From Sediminibacterium sp. (GTDB lineage Bacteria; Bacteroidota; Bacteroidia; Chitinophagales; Chitinophagaceae): a DNA stretch of 64,000 bases. Below are positions 55,620 through 63,969 of the stretch, piece after piece (position 1 is the first letter of the stretch; each line of letters begins with the position of its first letter). The translations under genes and the position numbers were made by a program. The notes below the pieces were generated by a model that ran no database searches, had not been told where the DNA came from, and saw only the letters and a program-made list of their open reading frames with translations. The DNA lies in assembly GCA_027490265.1 (NCBI GenBank), contig JAIXYL010000002.1:1-64000 (forward strand), in the 5' to 3' direction.

Positions 55620-56285
55620 TTGCTGTATTTAGTTCCCACACCTTTAGGCAACCTGAAGGATATTACCTTGCGATCACTGGAAATACTTCAGACAGTGGAT
55701 TTGATTTTGTGCGAAGACACCAGAACCTCGTCTAAATTATTGCAACATTATCAAATTCAAAAACCATTAAGCCCTTATCACCAACACAATGAACATAAAA
55801 TTGTGGACCATTTGGTGGATCAACTGGCTGCGGGTAAAACCATGGCATTGATTACGGATGCTGGTACCCCAGGTATTTCTGATCCCGCTTTTTTATTAGT
55901 GCGCGCCTGCATTCAAAAACAAATTAGGGTAGAATGTTTGCCAGGTGCTGCAGCATTTGTGCCCGCTTTAGTGAACAGTGGATTACCCACCAATCGCTTT
56001 GTATTTGAAGGATTTATTCCCATAAAAAAAGGACGGCAAACCCTTCTGAAACAATTGGCAACAGAAGAACGCACCATGATTTTTTATGAAAGCCCAATGC
56101 GTTTGGTAAAAACCTTAGAAGACATGGCCCAATATTTTGGGGAGACTCGTGGCTGTTCGGTGGCTAGAGAGTTGACCAAACTGTTTGAAGAAAACAAACG
56201 AGGTACCTTACGTGAAGTGGCTGATTATTTTAAAGCCAAATCGGTGAAAGGTGAAATTGTATTGGTGGTAGCAGGTGCAGACTAA
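55620..56285 (+). CDS. rsmI: 16S rRNA 2'-O-ribose C1402 methyltransferase
   Basis: Methylates C1402 in the decoding centre. The 221-aa protein starts at TTG 55620, giving the canonical N-terminus LYLVPTPLGNLKDITLR; no ATG or GTG fits. Other motifs: LCEDTRTSSKLL, TDAGTPGISDP and the C-terminal REVADYFKAKSVKGEIVLVV. The one-base gap to purS implies re-initiation by the terminating ribosome. Confidence 0.94.
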   Translation: MLYLVPTPLGNLKDITLRSLEILQTVDLILCEDTRTSSKLLQHYQIQKPLSPYHQHNEHKIVDHLVDQLAAGKTMALITDAGTPGISDPAFLLVRACIQKQIRVECLPGAAAFVPALVNSGLPTNRFVFEGFIPIKKGRQTLLKQLATEERTMIFYESPMRLVKTLEDMAQYFGETRGCSVARELTKLFEENKRGTLREVADYFKAKSVKGEIVLVVAGAD

Positions 56286-56338
56286 TGCAGATTGCAATAT
56301 ATTTATAGACTATTTTGACTTAACCTCAATTTAATATT

Positions 56339-58201
56339 ATGCGGATATTCAATTTTTCTATTTTACTTGGAACATTTTTCATGAGTACAGTTGTGATGGC
56401 GCAGCCAGATCGTTGGCAGCAAAAGATCAAGTATACCATGAATGTAAACATGAATGTTGAAACCAATCGGTTTACAGGGACACAGAAAATTGATTACTTT
56501 AATCAATCCCCTGATACGCTAGGCAAAGTATTCATGCACTTGTATTGGAATGCATTTCAACCCAATAGCAGCATGGATGTAAGAAGTAGAGAATTGGGCA
56601 AAACCAAATTATCGGATCCTAGACGCAACAACGATGGTTTAGATTGGGATGCACGTGTGAAAGACCGCATAAGTAAATTAACCCCAGATGAAATTGGGTA
56701 TCAGCATGTAACATCCGTCATGATTAACGGGGTTGCTCAAAAATTAATTGAACACGAAACCATTTTAGAAATTGTTTTGGCCAAACCCATTTTGCCTAAA
56801 ACAAAAATCACCATGGATGTGGTGTTTGAAGCACAAGTGCCTCTGCAAATCAGAAGAAGTGGTAGAGATAATGCCGAAGGCATCCGCTACAGTATGTCTC
56901 AATGGTATCCAAAAGTAGTTGAGTACGATTATCAAGGTTGGCATGCCAATCCATATATCGCAAGAGAATTTTATGGTGTATGGGGCGATTTTGATGTGAA
57001 CATTACCATTGATAAAAAATACTTGGTAACTGCAGGTGGCGATTTATTGAATCCTAATGAAGTAGGATTTGGGTATGAAGCCAAAGGTGTTGCTGTAAAA
57101 CCCGTAACAGGCAATACATTAACCTGGAAATGGCAGGCCAATAATGTGCACGATTTCATGTGGGCAGCAGATCCTAACTACAAGCTAATTACCAGAACAA
57201 CACAGGGTGGTCCATTATTGAGAGTGGTATACAAACAAGTAGATTCATTAGAAAATCGTTGGCAGAAAATGGCTGATACTTGTGCGTTGATTTATCCTAT
57301 CATCGCCAAAACCTTTGGTGCATATCCTTATAAAACATACACGTTTGTACAAGGGGGCGATGGTGGCATGGAATACCCAATGGCTACTTTAATTAAAACT
57401 GCCAGCATTGGTACAGCCATTCATGAATGGATGCACAGCTGGTACCAAATGATTTTAGGCAGTAATGAAGCTTTGTATCCATGGATGGATGAAGGCTTCA
57501 CCGATTACTCAAGTACCAGGGCTATGGCAACCCTAAGAAACAGCCCAGGTTTTTGGTACAATGGTACTTATCAAGGGTATTATAGACTGGCCAGAAGTGG
57601 TTATGAAGAACCTGCGAGTACACATGCCGATCATTTTAACACCAATTATGCCTATAGTTCTGCGGCTTACAGCAAAGGTGCCGTATTCATGGAGCAATTG
57701 GGTTATATCACTGGCGCTGATACAAGAGATAAAATCTTATTGGCCTATTACAATACTTGGAAATTCAAGCATCCCAATCCCAATGATTTTATTCGTGTTG
57801 CTGAAAAAATCAGTGGCTTAGAATTGGATTGGTACAAAGAGTATTGGATCAACAGTACCAAAACCATTGACTACGCAGTGGGCGATATTACCATGGCAGA
57901 CAATAAAGCAGCCATTACCATTAAGCGCATTGGTAAAATGCCAATGCCTATTGATGTATTGGTCACTTATAAGGATGGCTCGCAAGAATTGCATTATATG
58001 CCATTGAACATCATGTATGGCACAAAGCCAGCAGAATCAAACATGCCTAGAACCGTTCATGCGCCTTGGAAATGGACGCATCCAGATTATACATTCACCA
58101 CCAGCAAATCGGTTGGTGATATTAAATCTATTGAAATTGATCCAAGCTTGCGATTAGCTGATCTCAATAGAACCAATAATAAATTGGTCATCCCAGATTA
58201 A
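56339..58201 (+). CDS. Secreted M1-family metallopeptidase
   Basis: Zinc aminopeptidase of the gluzincin M1 family. The 620-aa protein has a signal peptide (ending VMAQ), an N-terminal beta domain, the GAMEN-like motif GGMEYPMATL at about residue 340, and the zinc motif HEWMHSW near residue 360. The third ligand Glu is in WMDEGFTDY, 18 residues on. It probably degrades peptides in the periplasm or outside the cell. It follows rsmI by 53 bases. Confidence 0.93.
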   Translation: MRIFNFSILLGTFFMSTVVMAQPDRWQQKIKYTMNVNMNVETNRFTGTQKIDYFNQSPDTLGKVFMHLYWNAFQPNSSMDVRSRELGKTKLSDPRRNNDGLDWDARVKDRISKLTPDEIGYQHVTSVMINGVAQKLIEHETILEIVLAKPILPKTKITMDVVFEAQVPLQIRRSGRDNAEGIRYSMSQWYPKVVEYDYQGWHANPYIAREFYGVWGDFDVNITIDKKYLVTAGGDLLNPNEVGFGYEAKGVAVKPVTGNTLTWKWQANNVHDFMWAADPNYKLITRTTQGGPLLRVVYKQVDSLENRWQKMADTCALIYPIIAKTFGAYPYKTYTFVQGGDGGMEYPMATLIKTASIGTAIHEWMHSWYQMILGSNEALYPWMDEGFTDYSSTRAMATLRNSPGFWYNGTYQGYYRLARSGYEEPASTHADHFNTNYAYSSAAYSKGAVFMEQLGYITGADTRDKILLAYYNTWKFKHPNPNDFIRVAEKISGLELDWYKEYWINSTKTIDYAVGDITMADNKAAITIKRIGKMPMPIDVLVTYKDGSQELHYMPLNIMYGTKPAESNMPRTVHAPWKWTHPDYTFTTSKSVGDIKSIEIDPSLRLADLNRTNNKLVIPD

Positions 58202-58234
58202 ACAGCCACGTGGTTGCGATAATGTAAAGCAATA

Positions 58235-58891
58235 TTATTTCGCTACGTGAATGATATATTTTTCCTCGAAGTACGCTTCGGGGAAAATTTTATTAATGGG
58301 CATCATTTTAGGGCGGGCACCACTTTCAAATATTTCTTGATTGAGGTCACCGCCTTTTAAACAGATTAAGCCATTTCTTATACCGCCCTCTGCAATTGGT
58401 GTAGTGGGCTTTTTAATGAGGGGCATGCTCCATTTTAATAATTCTTTTAATGGCGCAACGGCTCTTGAGACTGCAAAATCAAATTTGCGATTGGTAATAT
58501 CTTCGGCTCGGGTATGTTTGGTTGTAATATTTTTGATCCCTGCTGCTTCACAAACTGCATCTACCACTTTTAATTTTTTGGCAATGCTGTCTACCAAATA
58601 AAATTGCACATCCGGAAAAAAAATGGCTAATGGAACTCCGGGAAATCCGCCACCACAGCCAATATCCACTACCTGCATTCCTTTAGAAAAATCTGCAACT
58701 GCTGCAATACTCAAGGAGTGCAGCACATGGTGCAAATAGATGCTTTCAATGTCTTTTCTTGAAATTACATTGATCTTGGCGTTCCAATCTTTATAGAGTG
58801 CTTCTAATAACCTAAACTGCTCTAATTGAACAGGGGTGAAATCGTCGAAGTATTGGGTGATTAGCTCCAGTTTTTGCGGGGTGCTTTCCAT
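58235..58891 (-). CDS. rsmG: 16S rRNA (guanine527-N7) methyltransferase
   Basis: Methylates G527 in the 530 loop; loss gives low-level streptomycin resistance in other bacteria. ATG 58891 (MESTPQKLELITQYF) gives 218 aa. Motifs NVISRKDIESIYLHHVLHSL, VVDIGCGGGFPGVPLAI and SRAVAPLKELLKW are intact. Its first 31 bases overlap the end of the glycosyltransferase gene upstream on the same strand. Confidence 0.95.
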   Translation of the reverse strand: MESTPQKLELITQYFDDFTPVQLEQFRLLEALYKDWNAKINVISRKDIESIYLHHVLHSLSIAAVADFSKGMQVVDIGCGGGFPGVPLAIFFPDVQFYLVDSIAKKLKVVDAVCEAAGIKNITTKHTRAEDITNRKFDFAVSRAVAPLKELLKWSMPLIKKPTTPIAEGGIRNGLICLKGGDLNQEIFESGARPKMMPINKIFPEAYFEEKYIIHVAK

Positions 58892-59985
58892 ATTGCAGGT
58901 ACAGTAAATAGGTAATAAAAAAACATCCAAATATCAAAAAACAAGAACCAAGGATACAAGTCTTTTTCATTCAGTTGTTGCATGCCTTTATACAGCACAA
59001 TAGCTTGCACAATAAAGCGCAATGCAAACACACCTACAGCTAATTGCCAATTAAAAAACAAAATGCTCAACACCAACAAGGGATAAACTAAAAATAAACT
59101 GGTTGAATAAAGGCCTAATAAAAACTGATGAATGGGCTTATAATACTTGCCCGTAGAATAATGACGGTATTTTTGGGTCATCCATTCACCCCAACTGTTT
59201 TTAGGATCGCTTAGAGTATGGGTATCATGGTCTAAAAGTATCGCCGTGTTTTCTGCTTTGGCTACTTGGTTAATAAACAAATCGTCGTCACCGCTAGGGA
59301 TTTGATTGATGGAAGAGAAGCCCTTGTTTTTAAAGAACAATTCTTTTTTGTAACTCAGGTTTCTACCCACGCCCATATAGGGTTTGCCAGCCAATGCGTA
59401 AGAAAAATATTGAAGCGCGGTATGAAAGGTTTCGAAACGAATCAATTTATTGAGTAATCCTGGTTTTTTATGATAAGCGCCATAGCCCAAAACAATTTCA
59501 GTGTGGTCTTCATAAGCCCCTTGCATTTTTTTAATCCAGTTTTCAGAAGCTGGAACACAGTCTGCGTCTGTTAATAAAACAATTTCATACTTAGCGCTTT
59601 TGATCCCCATGGACAATGGAAATTTCTTGCCACTAATCATTTTCGCTTCCTGCGTCAACTCAATCATCGTCAAGTTTTTGAAAGAGCGTTTGAATTCATC
59701 AATTACATATTTGCTTTCGTCGGTAGAGTTGTCGTTTACCAAGACTACTTCGTGTGTGGTTGCATAATCTTGCACCAATACACCGGGTAAGTTTTTCACT
59801 AAATTATGCGCTTCATCTCTTGCACATATAATAACCGATACGGGATGTTCTACAGAAATCTCTTTTTCTGGGGATTTATAATAAGCCATTCTTCTAAAAA
59901 AGTACAAGTAATAAAACACTTGGATGGCTATAACGGTACAGAAAACGCCGAAACAAATAGTCCAGACAATTGCGGGTATGATCAT
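58861..59985 (-). CDS. Family 2 glycosyltransferase, membrane-bound
   Basis: ATG 59985 gives 374 aa. An N-terminal transmembrane helix precedes the GT-A domain (VSVIICARDEAHNLVKNLP, VLVNDNSTDES, LLTDADCVPASENW), with DDDLFINQVAK and a Q/KxxRW-like QKYRHYSTGKYY. Two to three C-terminal membrane helices follow. It likely adds a sugar to a lipid or envelope polymer; the substrate is unknown. A -7 box lies 4 bases before its ATG. It overlaps rsmG by 31 bases. Confidence 0.9.
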   Translation of the reverse strand: MIIPAIVWTICFGVFCTVIAIQVFYYLYFFRRMAYYKSPEKEISVEHPVSVIICARDEAHNLVKNLPGVLVQDYATTHEVVLVNDNSTDESKYVIDEFKRSFKNLTMIELTQEAKMISGKKFPLSMGIKSAKYEIVLLTDADCVPASENWIKKMQGAYEDHTEIVLGYGAYHKKPGLLNKLIRFETFHTALQYFSYALAGKPYMGVGRNLSYKKELFFKNKGFSSINQIPSGDDDLFINQVAKAENTAILLDHDTHTLSDPKNSWGEWMTQKYRHYSTGKYYKPIHQFLLGLYSTSLFLVYPLLVLSILFFNWQLAVGVFALRFIVQAIVLYKGMQQLNEKDLYPWFLFFDIWMFFYYLFTVPAIWKAPRKNWS

Positions 59986-59989
59986 GCCG

Positions 59990-59997
59990 CAAAAATA
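59990..59997 (-). promoter_or_regulatory. Glycosyltransferase -7 box TATTTTTG
   Basis: TATTTTTG on the minus strand ends 4 bases before the ATG at 59985, so the transcript would begin at or next to the start codon. No good -33 element is seen. It lies back to back with the tgt box 13 bases away. Confidence 0.5.
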
Positions 59998-60010
59998 GGG
60001 CAAAGACCAC

Positions 60011-60018
60011 TACTTTTG
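60011..60018 (+). promoter_or_regulatory. tgt -7 box TACTTTTG
   Basis: TACTTTTG ends 4 bases before the tgt ATG at 60023. No -33 TTG is seen at the usual distance. A leaderless tgt transcript is implied. Confidence 0.5.
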
Positions 60019-60022
60019 CAGG

Positions 60023-61162
60023 ATGGCCGCACTAAGTTTTACACTAAACCATACCGCTAAGGATTCAGCCGCTAGAGCAGGGGTGATACAGACAGACCAT
60101 GGCAGTATTCAAACGCCCATATTCATGCCTGTTGGTACAGTGGGCTCTGTTAAAGCCGTTACGCAACAACAACTTAAACTAGACGTACAAGCTCAAATTA
60201 TTTTAGGCAATACCTATCATTTGTATCTAAGACCAGGTACAGCCGTTTTAGAAGCCGCGGGTGGATTACACCGTTTCAATGGTTGGGATCGCCCCATTTT
60301 AACGGACAGTGGCGGTTATCAAGTGTTTTCATTGGCAGCCAATCGAAAAATTAAAGAGGAAGGTGTAGTATTTCAATCGCATATTGATGGCAGCCGACAT
60401 TTGTTTTCTCCGGAATATGTGATGGATATACAGCGGAGTATTGGGGCAGATATCATCATGGCATTTGATGAATGTCCACCATATCCAAGCACCTATGAGT
60501 ATGCCAAAAAAAGCATGGAGCTAACCCATCGTTGGTTAGATCGGTGCATCAACCGATTGGCTGAAACCCCTGATAAATATGGGTATACGCAAAATTTATT
60601 CCCCATAGTGCAAGGCAGTACCTACAAAGATTTAAGACAAGCATCCTGTGAGTTTATTGCATCTCGTGGTGCTGTTGGTAATGCCATTGGTGGGTTAAGT
60701 GTAGGAGAACCAGAAGACATGATGTATGAGTTCACAGCGCATTGCACGGAGTTCTTGCCCTTAGACAAACCGCGTTATTTAATGGGCGTGGGTACACCTT
60801 GGAATTTATTGTCCTGTATTGATTTGGGGATTGATATGTTTGATTGTGTAATGCCAACGCGCAATGGCAGAAATGGCATGCTGTTTACCACACAGGGGGT
60901 CATCAATATTCGCAATAAAAAATGGGCCACCGATTTTAGTCCGATTGATGCAGGATTACCCAGTGAGCCAAGTCAGTATTATTCAAAAGCGTATTTAAGA
61001 CATTTATTTGTAGCCGATGAAATCTTAGGATTACAATTGGCCAGTATTCATAATCTCAGTTTTTACTTATGGTTGGTTGGTGAAGCGCGTCAACAAATTC
61101 TTAACAACAGTTTTGCAAGTTGGAAAAACAACATGATTACCCAATTAAAGACCAGATTGTAA
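60023..61162 (+). CDS. tgt: tRNA-guanine transglycosylase, lacking the zinc cysteines
   Basis: Exchanges G34 for preQ1 in queuosine tRNAs. The 379-aa protein has the catalytic-base region LTDSGGYQVFSL, the nucleophile Asp in MFDCVMPTRNGRNG, and AIGGLSVGEP. The usual CxCxxC zinc ligands before SKAYLRHL are absent: the segment reads PSEPSQYY. The later His in ASIHNL remains. The N-terminus (MAALSFTLNHTAKDSAARAG) is complete, so ATG 60023 is right. Confidence 0.95.
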   Translation: MAALSFTLNHTAKDSAARAGVIQTDHGSIQTPIFMPVGTVGSVKAVTQQQLKLDVQAQIILGNTYHLYLRPGTAVLEAAGGLHRFNGWDRPILTDSGGYQVFSLAANRKIKEEGVVFQSHIDGSRHLFSPEYVMDIQRSIGADIIMAFDECPPYPSTYEYAKKSMELTHRWLDRCINRLAETPDKYGYTQNLFPIVQGSTYKDLRQASCEFIASRGAVGNAIGGLSVGEPEDMMYEFTAHCTEFLPLDKPRYLMGVGTPWNLLSCIDLGIDMFDCVMPTRNGRNGMLFTTQGVINIRNKKWATDFSPIDAGLPSEPSQYYSKAYLRHLFVADEILGLQLASIHNLSFYLWLVGEARQQILNNSFASWKNNMITQLKTRL

Positions 61163-61320
61163 AGCAGCGGCTATAATCCGCCCAGCTAAACCATTGATGT
61201 GGATAAGCGCAAACGCATTTTTTATTTATTCACTTTTATAATAAAAGCCAGTAGGTCTGCAAGCGCAAGCGTAATTTAGAAGTGCTTACTAATCCGCTAC
61301 CTACTGAAACCCAGACATTG

Positions 61321-61348
61321 ATACATCCATTTTCATGGATGTATTTTT
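61321..61348 (+). terminator. Hairpin with T-tract between tgt and the LptF/G gene
   Basis: ATACATCCAT 61321-61330 pairs perfectly with ATGGATGTAT 61335-61344 over a TTTC loop, then a T run. It is 160 bases after tgt and immediately upstream of the next -7 box. It fits a tgt terminator but could also be an operator. The rest of the 200-base gap shows only short GC-rich repeats (two AGCGCAA copies). Confidence 0.65.
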
Positions 61349-61349
61349 C

Positions 61350-61357
61350 TATCTTTG
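61350..61357 (+). promoter_or_regulatory. LptF/G gene -7 box TATCTTTG
   Basis: TATCTTTG ends 5 bases before the ATG at 61363. The -33 position falls inside the hairpin at 61321-61348, with no TTG at usual spacing. A leaderless transcript is implied. Confidence 0.45.
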
Positions 61358-61362
61358 AGGAG

Positions 61363-62454
61363 ATGAAGAAACTGGATTGGTACATACTCAAAAAATTCCT
61401 CACAACGTTCTTCTTTGCTATTTTTCTTTTTGCAGTGATTGCGGTAGTGGTAGATGTGAGTGAAAAAACCGATGATTTTGTGCGCTCACAACTTGGGTTT
61501 CGCAGAATTGTAACGGATTATTATGCTGGATTTATTCCGCATATTCTTGCGCTATTGTTTCCTTTGTTTGTATTCATCGCTGTCATTTTCTTTACATCAA
61601 AAATGGCGGGCAATAGTGAAATCATTGCCATATTAGCCAGCGGCACTGGTTATTCAAGATGGCTCAGACCATATTGGATAGGAGGTATTTTAATGGCCAC
61701 AATTCTTTGGTTTGCCAATCAATATATTGTGCCGAAGGCAAATGTGTTGCGCGGTAATTTTGAAGCCAAATACATTGATGCCAATTCCAGTTACAATGCA
61801 TTGCTTAGTCAATCAAACCATATTTATTTGCGCATTGATTCGTTTACCTATGCGGGGATTCATTATTATGATACGTTGGTGAAACGAGGCGGTCCTGTGT
61901 TTTTTTATAAAGTAAAGGGCAATACGGTTACCGAAAACCTAAGAGCAGAATCCATTATTTGGGATACCGCGAGTAAGAAATGGAAACTCGATATGTTGAT
62001 TGATCGACAGCTCAAACCGATGCAAGAAAAATTGGTGCAAGAGACTTCTCGCTTAATGAATTTCAATTTTAAGCCATCTGATTTAACCAAAGACAAATAC
62101 ACCAAGGACAAATTAACCACACCCGAGTTAACCCGATTCATCGCTTTAGAAGAACTGAGAGGATCAGAGGGCTTGAACAGCTTAAAAGTGGAACGATACC
62201 GCCGAGACGCAACCTGTGTAACCGTCATTTTATTAACCCTTATTGGGGCAATTGTAGCAGGCCGAAAAGTGAGGGGAGGGAGTGGGGTCCACCTAGCGGT
62301 GGGATTTGTAACCGCGGCGCTTTTCATTATCACCGACCGATTTTCTACCATTTTTTCAACCAAGGGCAACCTGCCTCCCCTTGTAGCGGCATGGATTCCC
62401 AACATGATTTTTTTGTTTGTAGTGGTCTACCTCTATCGGACTGCTCCAAAATAA
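61363..62454 (+). CDS. LptF/LptG-family LPS export permease
   Basis: Inner-membrane subunit of the Lpt machinery that moves lipopolysaccharide to the outer membrane. ATG 61363 (MKKLDWYILKKFLTTFFF) gives 363 aa; the frame upstream to 61282 is rejected because it spans the -7 box and hairpin. Three N-terminal and three C-terminal membrane helices flank a periplasmic beta domain, as in the YjgP/YjgQ family. LptF versus LptG cannot be told apart with confidence. Confidence 0.92.
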   Translation: MKKLDWYILKKFLTTFFFAIFLFAVIAVVVDVSEKTDDFVRSQLGFRRIVTDYYAGFIPHILALLFPLFVFIAVIFFTSKMAGNSEIIAILASGTGYSRWLRPYWIGGILMATILWFANQYIVPKANVLRGNFEAKYIDANSSYNALLSQSNHIYLRIDSFTYAGIHYYDTLVKRGGPVFFYKVKGNTVTENLRAESIIWDTASKKWKLDMLIDRQLKPMQEKLVQETSRLMNFNFKPSDLTKDKYTKDKLTTPELTRFIALEELRGSEGLNSLKVERYRRDATCVTVILLTLIGAIVAGRKVRGGSGVHLAVGFVTAALFIITDRFSTIFSTKGNLPPLVAAWIPNMIFLFVVVYLYRTAPK

Positions 62455-62490
62455 TAATTTGTGAAATTTTAGAACAAGACTGGCATTGAT

Positions 62491-62521
62491 TTTGTAGTAG
62501 GTAGAACTTCAATTAACTTTG
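62491..62521 (+). promoter_or_regulatory. gltA promoter (TTTG-N19-TAACTTTG)
   Basis: TTTG at 62491-62494 and TAACTTTG at 62514-62521 are separated by 19 bases, a full match to the Bacteroidota pattern. The leader would be about 25 bases. Confidence 0.7.
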
Positions 62522-62551
62522 AAGCATTCGTTTATCTAACATCAGATTGCC

Positions 62552-63874
62552 ATGGGAATAATTAAAGACAGGTTCAAAGCAAAGGCCGATACGGCCAGTG
62601 CAGAAATAAAGTCAATCATTAAGGAACACGGAAATAAAAAAGTGGGTGAAGTGACTTTAGCCCAAATTTACCAAGGAATGCGCGGCATCACAGGCTTGGT
62701 CACCGAAACCAGCCTATTAGATGCGCAGGAAGGCATCCGCTTCAGAGGTTATTCAATCCCTGAATTACAAGAAAAGTTACCCAAGGCCCCCAATGGTGGA
62801 GAACCATTGCCAGAGGGTTTGTTTTATTTAATGTTGATGGGCGAACTACCAACAGAAGAGCAAGCCAATCATATTACCAGTGTATGGCAACGCAGAAGCC
62901 ATGTGCCTAACCACGTATTTGCAACCATTGATGCATTGCCTTTGAGCACGCATCCAATGACCATGTTTGTAGTGGGGGTAATGGCATTACAAACCGAAAG
63001 CAATTTTGCCAAGCAATATGCCAATGGCATGAATAAGAAGGATTACTGGGATGCTACTTATGACGACGCCATGGACTTGATTGCGCGATTGCCGAGAATA
63101 GCTGCCTATATATACAGAAGAAAGTACAAGAATAACGAACATATTCAACCCAATGGGTTATTGGATTGGGCAGGTAATTTTGCCCATATGATGGGATACA
63201 ACGACGAAAGCTTTAAAGAGTTGATGCGTTTGTACATGACCATTCATGCGGACCATGAGGGTGGTAACGTATCAGCGCATACGACCCACTTGGTTGGTTC
63301 TGCATTAAGTGATCCATTTCTAAGTTATGCTGCAGGTATGAATGGCTTAGCAGGTCCTTTGCACGGATTGGCCAATCAGGAAGTAATTAAGTGGATTTTT
63401 GAAATGCAGGAAAAATTAGGTACAGATAGTCCTAGCAAAGAACAAATCGCTCAATATGTGCAAGACACATTGAATTCGGGTAAGGTTGTTCCAGGATACG
63501 GCCATGCGGTATTGCGTAAAACAGATCCACGTTTCTCAGCACAAATGGAATTTGGTAAGAAGCATATGGCTGATGATAAATTAGTAAACACGGTTTGGAA
63601 TATTTATGATACTGTTCCTCCAATTTTACAATCATTGGGTAAAATCAAAAATCCATGGCCAAACGTAGATGCGCACAGTGGGGCATTATTGGTACACTAT
63701 GGTTTTGTTGAGTATGAATTCTATACAGTTCTATTTGCAGTGAGTCGTGCATTAGGCGTGATGGCCAGCTTATGTTGGGACAGAGCATTAGGCATGCCAT
63801 TAGAGCGTCCTAAGTCAGTGACCACCGAGTCTGTGAAACTTTGGTTAGAAGGTAAAGATCAAATTTGGGAGTAA
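62552..63874 (+). CDS. gltA: Citrate synthase, eukaryotic (mitochondrial) type
   Basis: Condenses acetyl-CoA and oxaloacetate in the TCA cycle. The 440-aa protein reads very much like mitochondrial citrate synthase rather than E. coli GltA: GITGLVTETSLLDAQEGIRF, HADHEGGNVSAHTTHLVGSA, PLHGLANQE, KVVPGYGHAVLRKTDPR and KNPWPNVDAHSG. The catalytic His, His and Asp (in PLHGL, YGHAV and NVDAHSG) are all present. Single-gene unit with promoter and terminator. Confidence 0.96.
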   Translation: MGIIKDRFKAKADTASAEIKSIIKEHGNKKVGEVTLAQIYQGMRGITGLVTETSLLDAQEGIRFRGYSIPELQEKLPKAPNGGEPLPEGLFYLMLMGELPTEEQANHITSVWQRRSHVPNHVFATIDALPLSTHPMTMFVVGVMALQTESNFAKQYANGMNKKDYWDATYDDAMDLIARLPRIAAYIYRRKYKNNEHIQPNGLLDWAGNFAHMMGYNDESFKELMRLYMTIHADHEGGNVSAHTTHLVGSALSDPFLSYAAGMNGLAGPLHGLANQEVIKWIFEMQEKLGTDSPSKEQIAQYVQDTLNSGKVVPGYGHAVLRKTDPRFSAQMEFGKKHMADDKLVNTVWNIYDTVPPILQSLGKIKNPWPNVDAHSGALLVHYGFVEYEFYTVLFAVSRALGVMASLCWDRALGMPLERPKSVTTESVKLWLEGKDQIWE

Positions 63875-63895
63875 TCAGTCTCCTGATTAACATAC

Positions 63896-63927
63896 AACCC
63901 GACTGTGCAAACGGTCGGGTTTTTTTA
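63896..63927. terminator. Terminator after gltA
   Basis: AACCCGACTGT 63896-63906 pairs with ACGGTCGGGTT 63911-63921 (11 bp, one T-G pair) around a GCAA tetraloop, followed by a run of T residues. It may also serve a converging gene from the right. Confidence 0.9.
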
Positions 63928-63969
63928 TTGGGAATATTCAAATTTGACTTAACTAATTAAGCCGTAAAA

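Noticed and set aside
58207-58247. CACGT/ACGTG inverted repeat between the M1 peptidase gene and rsmG
   Set aside because: Only 5 bp, a long loop and no T-tract; not convincing as a terminator.
61282-61362. N-terminal extension of the LptF/G permease
   Set aside because: It covers the hairpin and -7 box; ATG 61363 precedes the typical first membrane helix.
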